Shown piece by piece: positions 15,122-24,122 of a stretch of DNA of 64,000 nucleotides (positions are counted from its first letter, which is position 1; every line of letters starts with the position of its first letter). The notes below the pieces were generated by a model, which was not told where the DNA came from, made no database searches, and was given only the letters and a program-made list of their open reading frames with translations. A program made the translations under genes and the position numbers. Location of the stretch: positions 5,359,501 to 5,423,500 of the forward strand of contig NZ_CP109599.1 of assembly GCF_036231945.1 (NCBI RefSeq), in the 5' to 3' direction. The stretch is from Streptomyces sp. NBC_01429 (GTDB taxonomy: Bacteria; Actinomycetota; Actinomycetes; Streptomycetales; Streptomycetaceae).

Positions 15122-18100
15122 TTACGGCGTGACGCTCTCGATGATCACGCTGCCGGTGCCCGCGGCCGTACCGCGCGCGTTCAGCAGCTTGACCTCGCCG
15201 AAGAACTGCCGGCCCGCCGGGGCCGCGCTGTTCACCACGATCTCGGCCGAGACCTCCGCCGTGCCGCCGTTCGCGATCTTCACCGGCTTCGCTTCGGTCG
15301 TGACCGTGCCGAGCGACGCCGAGTAGTACACGTCCCGGTAGTCGTACGCCGTCGACCCGGCCGGGACCGAGTAGGCGTCGACGACGATCGTGTACGTACC
15401 GGCGGCCGGGTTGGCCAGGGTGACCCGCTCGTCCGAGGTGGCCGTGGTGGACTGGCCGACCACGACCCCGTTCCGCACGACGTAGAGGTCCAGGTCGGCG
15501 CCCTGGTCGGCGGTGTTGCCGATGGTGATGTCCAGCCGCTCGACGCCCGCGCCGATGGTGACCGTGGACTCCTGCTCCTCACCGTCGGCGATCGTCGGAC
15601 GGGCGACCTTCGCCGAGCCCAGCGAGCCGCCGGCCAGCGTGCCGTCGATGGCGGCGAAGCTGTTGGTCACGTTCCAGGAGACCGGCGAGGGAGTGCCGAT
15701 CTTCGCCTCGGGCAGCGTGGTGACCGCCGGGTCGAAGGCGGTGCCCAGGACCGACACCTCCAGCGTGTACGGGTTGTCCAGCAGCGGCGACGTACGGCGC
15801 GACTCGACCTCGACCTCCCAGACACCCGGCAGCGGGTCCTGGTACGAGCGGACGTCCGGACGGCAGGTGTTGGCCGGGTTGGGGTAGTTCGGGTAGCAGT
15901 TGACCGTCGAGCTGTTCTCGATCTGCTTGCCGTACGGGTGGAGCGTGATGAACCGGGTCTGGCTGTCCTTGGCGAGCCCGCCGAGCGCCACCTCCAGGGT
16001 CTTCGCGCCCTCCGGGACGGTGATGAAGTAGGACTTCGAGCTGTTGCGCTGCACCGAGTTCTTCTCGGAGAACGCGTACGACGGCTTCGCCAGCTGCTTC
16101 GCGACGACCACGGTGGCGAGGATCTGCTTGTCCACGCCCTGCGTACGGGGGTCGTCGACCTCCAGGATCGCGCTGTGCACCCCGGCGGAACCGGGCTTCG
16201 CCTGGACCTTCACGGTCACCGGCCGGTTCAGCGGCAGCTTGACCTTGCCGCTGCCGAGCAGCTTGTAGGTGCCGTCGTTGTACTTCCAGTTCAGCCGGTG
16301 CTCCACGGCGCCGGCCTTGCCCGTGGTGCGGGTGACGACGACGTCGTACGTACGGCTCTGGCCGGCCTTCAGGCCGCCCTCGCGGTCGTACAGGCCCGTG
16401 CCGAAGCCCGGGATCTTCAGGTACTCATCGAGCGTGGTGCTGACCGGCGCCTTGACGTCGAACTCGTTGGCGTCGGTGCCGGCGGCCCGCTGGATGGCCT
16501 TCCACGCGTCCACGATGTCGATCAGACCGGAGCCCTGCTCGTGCGCCTGGACGCCGGGGATCTTGGTGGCGGTGCTGGTGAGCGCCGTCCGCAGCCGCGC
16601 CGGGGTGAGGCTGATCTTCTTCTGCTTGGCGGCGGAGAGCAGCAGCGCGCTCGCGCCCGCGACCTGCGGCGAGGACATCGAGGTGCCCTGGAGCATGGAG
16701 TAGCCGGCGGGCAGCTGGTAGCCGGCTTCGGCGACCGGTCCGCCGGGCTGCCAGGTCGGCGTGGTGTTGATGGCGGCGCCGGGGCCGGTGATGGTCGGCG
16801 TGAAGCCGCCGTCCTCGCGGGGACCGCGCGAGGAGAACGGCAGCATCGAGTACTTCTTGGTCACGCCGGAGCCGTAGTTGGCGGCCCAGGTCTCCTTGGA
16901 GATCGAGGCGCCGACCGAGACGACCTTGTCGGCGAGGCCCGGGTCACCGATGGTGTTGAGGCCGGGGCCCTCGTTGCCCGCCGAGATCACCAGCTGGACG
17001 CCGTAGGTGTCGATGAGCCGCGTGTACAGCTGCGCGCGGGCGTTGTTGCCGTCGTTGAGGGTCGGCAGGCCGCCGATCGACATGTTGACGATGTCGACCC
17101 CGCGGTTGACGACGAGGTCGATCATGCCCTCGGTCAGCGCGATGTTGGTGCAGCCGCCGCTCCAGGTGCAGGCGCGCGAGGAGACGATCTTGGCGCCGGG
17201 GGCGGCGCCGTTCATCTTGCCGCCGAAGAGGCCGTTGGCGGCGGTGATACCGGCGACGTGGGTGCCGTGCGCGCCCTCGACCACGCCGATGCTGACGTAG
17301 TCGGACTTCGCTCCGGCCGCGTTGTAGACGACGTCCTTGCGGACCTCGACGGTGAAGGGGATGCGCGTGGCGACCTGTGCGGACGGGTCCTGCTCACCGA
17401 AGTAGCCGACCTGGAAGCCGTCCTTGTACGGCTTCATCGGTACGTCGTCGGTGAAGTCCCCGTTGTTGTCCAGGTCCACCCGGACGGTCCCCGTGGCCGG
17501 GTCGTAGAGCACGCCCCAGACATCGGTGGTGGTGCCATTGCGGTTGAGGTCACCGGCCATCTCGCCGCCCAGGGTGGCGGATTCGGCGAAGGTGGTGAAC
17601 TTGTACGAGCCCGCGGGCGCCTTCCACGTGCGGCCGGACGCCGTGAAGACCGGCCCGGTCACCGCCGAGTTCATCCGCAGCCAGGTGCCGTCCCCGTCGG
17701 AGACCGGGTCGGTGGCGGTCACCCAGTCGACGATCTTGCGCTCGCCGGTGCTGGTCTTCTGGAGCGCCGGGTGGGCCAGGTCCACCCCGGAGTCCAGGAC
17801 GCCGATGGTGATGCCGCGGCCGTCCGCCTTGGAGTTCTTCTTGACGAAGTCCACCGCGCCGGTCTCGAAGGACGGGTTGTACGGGTTCTTCGCCGGGGTC
17901 TTCCTGTCCGGCGCCGGGTACGGCTTCACGCCCGGGTTCTTCTTGGCCGCGGAACTCTTCGCGCCCCGGACGGTGTCCGCCTCGGGCGTCGGGTCGTCCA
18001 GCATGATCTCCTGCTGGAGATCGACGCCCTGGACCGAGGAGAGCTTCTGGGCCGCCAGGATCGCGGCCTCCGCCTTGGCGGTGGGGAGCGTGGCCCGTAC

Positions 18101-18442
18101 GTAACCGAGCTTGTCGTACGTCTTGCCGACCACGGAGCCCTCGACGGCGTCCAGTTGGCCAGCGACCTGCTTGGTCGCCCCGGGGGCGGTGGCGACCATC
18201 ATGGTGACGTTCTTCTCGCCCTCGGCCTTGGCCTTGGCGAGCAGATCCGCGTCGGCCGTGTCGAGTCTGCCGGGGTCGGCCGACGATTTCACGGGCGCGG
18301 GAACCGCCGGGGTGTCGGCGTGCGTGGCGGAGAACGCGGGCGCCGCACCGGAGGCGATCAGCGCTGCCACCAGGCCGGCCGCGGCCGTCACCCTGGCCAC
18401 GCGTCTCGGCCCGGATATGGAGCTCTCGGATTCGGAGGTCAT
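15122..18442 (-). CDS. Secreted subtilisin-like serine peptidase (S8) with C-terminal prepeptidase domain
   Basis: About 1106 aa. The ATG at 18442 is preferred because AGG lies 6 nt upstream and it starts a clean signal peptide: MTSESESS, basic PRRVARV, hydrophobic core AAGLVAALIASG, and cleavage near AFSA. A propeptide/I9-like region follows (about 60-190). The catalytic triad is visible: Asp in ITIGVLDSGVD (about 213), His in HGTHVAG (about 394), Ser in LQGTSMSSPQVAG (about 587). The long insertion between Asp and His is typical of large actinobacterial S8 enzymes. The C-terminus contains GADLDLYVVRNG and TYTIVVDAY, the prepeptidase C-terminal beta-sandwich. An extracellular protease; target unknown. 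Confidence 0.93.
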   Translation of the reverse strand: MTSESESSISGPRRVARVTAAAGLVAALIASGAAPAFSATHADTPAVPAPVKSSADPGRLDTADADLLAKAKAEGEKNVTMMVATAPGATKQVAGQLDAVEGSVVGKTYDKLGYVRATLPTAKAEAAILAAQKLSSVQGVDLQQEIMLDDPTPEADTVRGAKSSAAKKNPGVKPYPAPDRKTPAKNPYNPSFETGAVDFVKKNSKADGRGITIGVLDSGVDLAHPALQKTSTGERKIVDWVTATDPVSDGDGTWLRMNSAVTGPVFTASGRTWKAPAGSYKFTTFAESATLGGEMAGDLNRNGTTTDVWGVLYDPATGTVRVDLDNNGDFTDDVPMKPYKDGFQVGYFGEQDPSAQVATRIPFTVEVRKDVVYNAAGAKSDYVSIGVVEGAHGTHVAGITAANGLFGGKMNGAAPGAKIVSSRACTWSGGCTNIALTEGMIDLVVNRGVDIVNMSIGGLPTLNDGNNARAQLYTRLIDTYGVQLVISAGNEGPGLNTIGDPGLADKVVSVGASISKETWAANYGSGVTKKYSMLPFSSRGPREDGGFTPTITGPGAAINTTPTWQPGGPVAEAGYQLPAGYSMLQGTSMSSPQVAGASALLLSAAKQKKISLTPARLRTALTSTATKIPGVQAHEQGSGLIDIVDAWKAIQRAAGTDANEFDVKAPVSTTLDEYLKIPGFGTGLYDREGGLKAGQSRTYDVVVTRTTGKAGAVEHRLNWKYNDGTYKLLGSGKVKLPLNRPVTVKVQAKPGSAGVHSAILEVDDPRTQGVDKQILATVVVAKQLAKPSYAFSEKNSVQRNSSKSYFITVPEGAKTLEVALGGLAKDSQTRFITLHPYGKQIENSSTVNCYPNYPNPANTCRPDVRSYQDPLPGVWEVEVESRRTSPLLDNPYTLEVSVLGTAFDPAVTTLPEAKIGTPSPVSWNVTNSFAAIDGTLAGGSLGSAKVARPTIADGEEQESTVTIGAGVERLDITIGNTADQGADLDLYVVRNGVVVGQSTTATSDERVTLANPAAGTYTIVVDAYSVPAGSTAYDYRDVYYSASLGTVTTEAKPVKIANGGTAEVSAEIVVNSAAPAGRQFFGEVKLLNARGTAAGTGSVIIESVTP

Positions 18443-18811
18443 CAGCATCCTGTTCGGTGAAGAGACAGTCCGGATTTCGGTACCGGCTGACCGATCAGCT
18501 TTTCCTACCAACAGGGGCTTTGTGGAGGGCTGTCGGGAACGGGATACGGTCATGGCGGAGATCCGCCACGGCGAGACTCGCGCCACTGGGAACCAACCCG
18601 GCCAAAACAGCCCGGAATCGGCCCCGTGGCCCGCCGTCGGACGGCGAGATCGCGCCAGCCGTCCCCGGCTCCCCGAACGGCCGAAAGCCGATCAACCTTC
18701 CGGAACCGGGCAACCCCGGCCGCGGCGCCGGAGTCCGTCCCATCGCATCGCGGACCGATTCCGCAGACCGAATCGCGGACCGCACCGCACGCCGCACACA
18801 GGGGAGTTCGC

Positions 18812-20017
18812 ATGGCAGCACGTACGGGAACGGCACGTACGGGAACGGCACGTACGGCGGCACTGGTGGGGCTGGTGGTGGCGGCCCTCGCGGGCACCGC
18901 GCTCGTCACTCCCGCCGTCGCGGCCCAGGCGCCGGAGGCCGGGGGAGCGGGCCACAGCGCCTCAGCGGGCCACCAGGCCACCGGGAAGGCGCTCGACGCG
19001 CTGGTGGCCGAGGGCGTGCCGGGGGTGACAGCCCAGGTCGAGGACCGCAAGGGCACCTGGCGCGCGACCGCGGGCGTCGCCGACCGTACGACCGGGCGCG
19101 AACGCGGCGCCCAGGACCGCTACCGCGTCGGCTCCATCACCAAGACGTTCGTCGCCACCGTCCTGCTCCAACTGGAGGCCGAGCGCCGCCTCGACCTGGA
19201 CGCCACGGTCGACTCGTACCTGCCGGGCGTGGTGCGCGGCCACGGCAACGACGGGCGGCGGATCACGGTCCGTCAGCTCCTCAACCACACCAGCGGCATC
19301 TACAACTACACCAGCGATCCCGGGTTCGTGGACCAGGTCTTCGGCGACGGCTTCTTCGAGCACCGCTACGACACCTGGACCCCGCGCCAACTGGTCGCGC
19401 TCGCCACCGCCCACGCGCCCGACTTCGAGCCGGGGACCGGCTGGAACTACTCCAACACCAACTACATCCTCGCCGGAATGATCGTCGAGAAGGTCACCGG
19501 CCGCACCTACGGCAACGAGATCGAGCGCCGCATCCTGCGCCCGCTCGGCCTGCGCGCGACCAGCGTGCCGACCACCGACCCCGCCATGCCCCGGCCGGCG
19601 GGCCGCGCCTACTCGAAGCTCGGCGTGGACTCCGCCACCGCCCCCATCCACGACGTCACCGAACTGAACCCGTCGGCGGCGGGCTCGGCCGGCGCGATGA
19701 TCTCCAACCCGGCCGATCTGAACCGCTTCTACGGCGCGCTCCTCAAGGGCGCGCTGCTGCCGGACAAGCAGCTCAAGGAGATGATGACGACGGTGCCCCT
19801 CGGCGACGGCACCCCGCCCGGCTTCGGCTACGGCCTGGGGCTGAGCAAGGACACGCTCTCCTGCGGCACGGTGGTCTGGGGCCACAACGGAGGCATCCAC
19901 GGATCGTCGTCCAGCTCCTCCGTCACCGGGGACGGCAAGCACGCGCTGTCCATGAACCTCAACGGCGACTGGACGGGCGACGCCAGGTCCACCGTCGAGG
20001 CGGAGTTCTGCGGCTGA
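18812..20017 (+). CDS. Secreted serine hydrolase of the beta-lactamase/DD-peptidase fold
   Basis: 401 aa from ATG 18812 (SD GGGGAG 5 nt before). The frame continues upstream to 18626, but that extension would put a basic Arg-rich stretch before the signal peptide. Signal peptide residues 1-38. Active-site motifs of the class C beta-lactamase/S12 family: S-x-x-K (SITK, 108-111), Y-S-N (213-215) and H-N-G (358-360, replacing KTG). Annotated family activities include D-alanyl-D-alanine carboxypeptidase and esterase; which applies here is not known. It is divergent to the subtilase, with only 369 bp between the starts. The start region includes a 15-bp tandem repeat in the signal sequence. Confidence 0.9.
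   Translation: MAARTGTARTGTARTAALVGLVVAALAGTALVTPAVAAQAPEAGGAGHSASAGHQATGKALDALVAEGVPGVTAQVEDRKGTWRATAGVADRTTGRERGAQDRYRVGSITKTFVATVLLQLEAERRLDLDATVDSYLPGVVRGHGNDGRRITVRQLLNHTSGIYNYTSDPGFVDQVFGDGFFEHRYDTWTPRQLVALATAHAPDFEPGTGWNYSNTNYILAGMIVEKVTGRTYGNEIERRILRPLGLRATSVPTTDPAMPRPAGRAYSKLGVDSATAPIHDVTELNPSAAGSAGAMISNPADLNRFYGALLKGALLPDKQLKEMMTTVPLGDGTPPGFGYGLGLSKDTLSCGTVVWGHNGGIHGSSSSSSVTGDGKHALSMNLNGDWTGDARSTVEAEFCG
18818..18856 (+). repeat. 15-bp direct repeat in signal-peptide region (2.6 copies)
   Basis: GCACGTACGGGAACG is present twice in perfect tandem and a third, partial copy follows. It encodes A-R-T-G-T twice then A-R-T in the N-region of the exported protein. It is in frame and adds positive charge before the hydrophobic core, so copy-number change would not shift the reading frame. 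Confidence 0.85.
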
Positions 20018-20034
20018 CCCGACCGGTGCTCAGG

Positions 20035-20063
20035 TGCGGGCGGCCGTACGAATGCCGCCCGCA
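20035..20063. terminator. Bidirectional hairpin terminator
   Basis: TGCGGGCGGC (20035-20044) pairs perfectly with GCCGCCCGCA (20054-20063) over a 9-nt loop, between the stops of the DD-peptidase-like gene (+) and the AbiEi/endonuclease-fold gene (-). Confidence 0.7.
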
Positions 20064-20074
20064 TCCCGCCCGGG

Positions 20075-21196
20075 TCATCTCGGCAGGACCACCACGCGCG
20101 CCGCCGGATCGCGGTCGTCCGCCGCCAGCAGCGCCGTCCGCACCACCGTCGCCTGCTGTTCGAGCGACTCCCGCAGCTTCCTCGGGGTCAGATGGACGAC
20201 CGTGATGCCCAGGCGCTCCAGATGCTCGCGCTTGCGCACGGCGGCCGACCACTGCTCGTCGTCCTCCGCCTCGTCCCACCGGCCGGACTGCCGGGGCGCG
20301 CGGGTGTCCAGCTCGACCGCCACCGACCGCTCGGGCCAGTAGGCGTCCACCGCGCCCAGCCGCGGCCCGTCCGGCAGCCGCAGATCCACGTTCCACAGCG
20401 GCTCCGCCAGACCGTACGTCCGCACCAGCTCGTACAGCCGCCCCTCGGCCAGGCTGCGGCCCTCCGCCAGCAGGGCGTCCACCGCGTCGACCACGTACTG
20501 GCGCACCAGCAGCCCCGACTGGTTCAACTCCCGCACCACCACGGCCGGCTCGCAGTGCCCGTCCCGTACCGCCTCGGTCAGCAGCGCCACCACCGAGTCC
20601 GCGTCGGACAGCTGCGCCACCGCGTCCGCGACCGCGCGCGCGACGGGCGCCACCGGCAGATCGCCGATCAGCTCGGGCCGGGGCAGGGCGTGCGCGCGGA
20701 TCAGCCGGGCGTACCCCGCCGACCGCAGCCGCCGGGTGCGCGGTACGAGCACGTCGATCCGCTCCACCGAGACGGGCGGGGGAGCGGACTCGGTGAAGCC
20801 GTGCAGCGCCAGCGCGGCCAGCCCCGTGATCATCGCCGAGCCGTACGGGGCCGACGACGCCCGGCCGCCGCCCTCCGGGGCGTCGGACGAGGGGCGCGGG
20901 CCCGGCTGCGCCGGGACGTCCCGGCCGCTCGCGGCGCCGGGCCGCCCCGCGTACAGCAGCACCCCGCGCAGCCGCTCCTCGGCGGTCGGGGTTCCCGTGT
21001 GCAGCAGATAGACGCCAGGCAGCAGATGCTGCCAGGAGCCACCGGGCCGGCACAGGGCGGCCGCCCGGCCGGCCGGGACACCGTAGGCGCGCAACTGCGC
21101 GAGCGAGAGCACCCGGCCGCTCGCGTCGTCGGAGAGACGGCTGAGGGGGAGCGGGAGGCCGAGGGGGCGGAGGGAGACCGGGGTGTTGTTCTTCAT
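20075..21196 (-). CDS. AbiEi-type winged-helix protein with endonuclease-fold C-terminus
   Basis: 373 aa from ATG 21196 (MKNNTPVSLRP); an earlier start at 21265 is open but its N-terminus looks random. Residues about 25-85 (VLSLAQLRAYGVPAGRAAAL...WQHLLPGVYLLHTG) match the AbiEi-like winged helix seen in type IV abortive-infection antitoxins and in many actinobacterial proteins. The C-terminal 110 residues (LGAVDAYWPERSVAVELDTRAP, then WSAAVRKREHLERLGITVVHLTPRKLRE) look like the Vsr/DUF559 restriction-endonuclease fold, with D and ExD positions. Genomes carry many paralogues of this type with no known function. A toxin partner (AbiEii) is absent. A plausible orphan defence or DNA-repair component; function not established. 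Confidence 0.78.
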   Translation of the reverse strand: MKNNTPVSLRPLGLPLPLSRLSDDASGRVLSLAQLRAYGVPAGRAAALCRPGGSWQHLLPGVYLLHTGTPTAEERLRGVLLYAGRPGAASGRDVPAQPGPRPSSDAPEGGGRASSAPYGSAMITGLAALALHGFTESAPPPVSVERIDVLVPRTRRLRSAGYARLIRAHALPRPELIGDLPVAPVARAVADAVAQLSDADSVVALLTEAVRDGHCEPAVVVRELNQSGLLVRQYVVDAVDALLAEGRSLAEGRLYELVRTYGLAEPLWNVDLRLPDGPRLGAVDAYWPERSVAVELDTRAPRQSGRWDEAEDDEQWSAAVRKREHLERLGITVVHLTPRKLRESLEQQATVVRTALLAADDRDPAARVVVLPR

Positions 21197-21340
21197 GCCC
21201 CGGGATCTGCCCCGCCTCCACCACTCCTCAACCCCTGTAACCGATTCATCGACAAAACCGGACAAGCTCGTACTAAAGTAAGGGCGTTCGACTGCCGATC
21301 ACACAGCCCGTCTTTAGGCCCGGACGGCGAGCCGGCAGGG

Positions 21341-21366
21341 CCTCCGGACAGGACCTCCGGACAGGG
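21341..21366. repeat. 13-bp tandem duplication
   Basis: CCTCCGGACAGG(A/G) occurs twice in a row, just after the stop of the second aminopeptidase gene (which reads leftward). It may form part of the 3' end or be a recent slippage duplication. Confidence 0.7.
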
Positions 21367-21367
21367 C

Positions 21368-23959
21368 CTAACGGCTCGCCGCGTCGCACTCCTGTCCCCG
21401 CAGCCCCCGCGCCAGGTCGTCGGCCGCCTCCAGCACCAGCCTGCGCAGCGCGGGCGCCGCGTTCCGGTGCGTTTCGAGCCAGCTCTCGGCCGCCTCCAGC
21501 GCACCGCGGCCGTCCTGGAGCCCCGGGAACAGACCGCGCACCACATCGATGCCGATCTGGATCGACCGCTCCGACCACACCCGCTCGATCGCCTCGAAGT
21601 ACCGGGTGGCGTACGGCGCGATCAGCTCGCGCTGGCTCGGCTGGACGAAGCCACCGATGGCCGCGCCGACCAGCGCGTTCGACAGCGCGTCCGATTCGAC
21701 GACCTGCGCCCAGACCTGCGCCTTGACCGCGGCCGACGGCCGGGCCGCCATGCAGCGCACCTCGTGGCGCTTGCCCGACGCCGTGTCGTCGCGGGCCAGT
21801 TCGGCGCCGATGACGCTCTCGTCGGCCCGTCCGTGCGCGGCCAGCGGCTCCAGGAAGGACCAGCGCAGCTCCTGGTCGACGGCCAGCCCGTCGATCTTCG
21901 CCGTACCGTCCAGCAGCCCGCGCAGCAGCTGCAAGTCCGCCTCCGAGGCCGCGACCGAGGCGAAGAAGCGGGCCCACGTCAGCTGGTGCTCGCTGCCGGG
22001 CTCCGCGTACCGCAGCTCGCGCAGCGCGCCCTCGGCGAGCAGCCGCCCGCCCTCCTCGCGCCAGTCGGGCGCGGCGTAGTGGGTGAGCGCCGAGCGGGCC
22101 CACGCGTGCAGCATCTGGAGGACGCCGATGTCGCTCTCGCGGCCCGCGTGGGTGAGGACGAGCGTGACGAAGTCCCGGGCGGGCATGAGCGCGTCCCGGG
22201 TCAGGTTCCACATCGCCGACCAGCACAGGGCGCGCGCCAACGGGTCGGAGAGATCACCGAGACGGTCGCGCAGGGTGTCCAGCGACGCCGGGTCGAAGCG
22301 GATCTTGCAGTACGTCAGGTCGTCGTCGTTGACGAGCACGAGGTCGGGACGCTCGGCCCCGGTCAGCTCCTTGACGACCGTACGCGGCCCCTCGACGTCC
22401 GTCTCCGCGCGCGCGAACCGTTCGAGACCGCCGTCGGGCAGCCGCCGGTAGAGCCCGACGGCGACCCGGTGCGGCCGCAGCGTCGGATGGGAGGCGGCGG
22501 CCTCCTGGATGACGGCCAGCTCGGTGACGCGGCCGTCCGCGTCGTACATGACCTGCGGGGTCAGCGAGTTGAGCCCGGCCGTCTCCAGCCAGGACCGCGA
22601 CCAGGCCGTCAGATCGCGCCCGGACGTCTCCTCCAGCACGGAGAGCAGATCCCCCAGCCGGGTGTTCCCGTACGCGTTGCGCTTGAAGTAGCTGCGGGCG
22701 CCCGCCAGGAACGCGTCCCGGCCGACGTACGCGACGAGTTGCTTGAGCACCGAGGCGCCCTTGGCGTACGTGATGCCGTCGAAGTTCAGCTTGGCGTCCT
22801 CCAGATCACGGATGTCGGCCGTGATCGGGTGGGTGGACGGCAGCTGGTCAGCGCGGTAGGCCCAGGACTTGCGGTTGTTGGCGAAGGTGGTCCAGGCGCC
22901 GGTGAAGCGCGTCGCCTCCACGAGCGCGAAGACCCCCATGAAGTCCGCGAAGGACTCCTTCAGCCACAGGTCGTCCCACCACTCCATGGTGACCAGGTCG
23001 CCGAACCACATGTGCGCCATCTCGTGCAGGAGCGTGTTCGCCCGCCGCTCCAGCGCGGCCTGCGTGACCTGGCCCCGGTAGATGTACTCCTCGCGGAAGG
23101 TCACCAGCCCGGGGTTCTCCATCGCGCCGAGGTTGTACTCGGGCACGAACGCCTGGTCGTACTTCCCGAACGGGTACGGGTAGTCGAAGTTGTCGTGGAA
23201 GAAGTCCAGCCCCTGCTTGGTGACCAGGAAGACGTCGTCCGCGTCGAAGTGCCGGGCCAGCCCCTTGCGGCACATCGCGCCGAGGGGGATCTCCAGGACC
23301 GTGCCGTCGTCGAACGTACGGCGGTAGGAGTCGGTCACGTAGTGGTAGGGACCGGCGACGACGGCCGTGATGTACGTCGAGATCGGCTTCGTCTCCGCGA
23401 ACCGCCAGCCGCCGTCGACCGGGGTCCCCGCGCCGTTGCTCCACACCGTCCAGCCCTCGGGCGCGCTCACCTCGAAGCGGTACGGGGCCTTCAGGTCCGG
23501 CTGCTCGAAGTTGGCGAAGACCCGGCGGGCGTCGGCCGGCTCGTACTGCGTGTAGAGGTAGACCTCGCCGTCCTCCGGGTCGACGAAGCGGTGCATGCCC
23601 TCGCCGGTCCGGCTGTAGGCGCACTGCGCGTCCACGACCAGGACGTTCTCCGCGCGCAGCTCCTCCAGCGCGATGCGCGAGCCGTCGAAGACGGCGGCCG
23701 GGTCGAGGCCGGTCCCGTTCAGCGTCACGGCGGTCACGCTCGGCGCGATCAGATCGGCGAAGGTGGCGGCGCCCGGATCCGCGCAGCGGAACCTGATCGT
23801 CGTCACCGAACGGAACGTCCGGGGGCCGTCGTCCGCGACGTCACCGGCCGGCGCGTCGCCGACCGCCGACCGCAGGTCGAGGTAGACCTCGTACCCGTCT
23901 ACGGACAGCAGGCCGGCCCGCTCACGGGCCTCGTCACGGGACAGGTTCTCACCGGGCAC
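21368..23959 (-). CDS. pepN: Aminopeptidase N (M1 zinc metallopeptidase), copy 2
   Basis: 863 aa from GTG 23959, preceded by GGAG at a 5-nt spacing; the longer frame to 24388 is ignored. It has GAMENPG, HEMAHMWFGDLVTMEWWDDLWLKESFA and an ERAP1-like C-terminus. It is colinear with copy 1 at 9580, with the same MPGxNL(S/T)R start and near-identical active site. Divergences are in surface loops. It lies head to head with the mycothiol reductase gene, the same arrangement as Rv2467 beside Rv2466c in Mycobacterium tuberculosis. This copy is therefore the syntenic orthologue and copy 1 the extra paralogue (inference). Confidence 0.95.
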   Translation of the reverse strand: MPGENLSRDEARERAGLLSVDGYEVYLDLRSAVGDAPAGDVADDGPRTFRSVTTIRFRCADPGAATFADLIAPSVTAVTLNGTGLDPAAVFDGSRIALEELRAENVLVVDAQCAYSRTGEGMHRFVDPEDGEVYLYTQYEPADARRVFANFEQPDLKAPYRFEVSAPEGWTVWSNGAGTPVDGGWRFAETKPISTYITAVVAGPYHYVTDSYRRTFDDGTVLEIPLGAMCRKGLARHFDADDVFLVTKQGLDFFHDNFDYPYPFGKYDQAFVPEYNLGAMENPGLVTFREEYIYRGQVTQAALERRANTLLHEMAHMWFGDLVTMEWWDDLWLKESFADFMGVFALVEATRFTGAWTTFANNRKSWAYRADQLPSTHPITADIRDLEDAKLNFDGITYAKGASVLKQLVAYVGRDAFLAGARSYFKRNAYGNTRLGDLLSVLEETSGRDLTAWSRSWLETAGLNSLTPQVMYDADGRVTELAVIQEAAASHPTLRPHRVAVGLYRRLPDGGLERFARAETDVEGPRTVVKELTGAERPDLVLVNDDDLTYCKIRFDPASLDTLRDRLGDLSDPLARALCWSAMWNLTRDALMPARDFVTLVLTHAGRESDIGVLQMLHAWARSALTHYAAPDWREEGGRLLAEGALRELRYAEPGSEHQLTWARFFASVAASEADLQLLRGLLDGTAKIDGLAVDQELRWSFLEPLAAHGRADESVIGAELARDDTASGKRHEVRCMAARPSAAVKAQVWAQVVESDALSNALVGAAIGGFVQPSQRELIAPYATRYFEAIERVWSERSIQIGIDVVRGLFPGLQDGRGALEAAESWLETHRNAAPALRRLVLEAADDLARGLRGQECDAASR

Positions 23960-24122
23960 GGTCACTCCTTCTCGGCTCGCCTTCGCGGCTCGTTCGAATG
24001 GAAAACGATCCTCGCACGGGCCGTCGCGCGCGGGGCGCGGGAATGTCCCCGGCGGCGTGCGGCGTTTGCCCGGTGAGGTGTGTTCGCAGCCCTGATCCGG
24101 GGCAGCTCTGCTGAGGAGAGAC

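Noticed and set aside
20192..24076. A 1294-codon open frame on the + strand
   Set aside because: Shadow of the AbiEi-like gene and the second aminopeptidase, both of which have complete motifs on the - strand.
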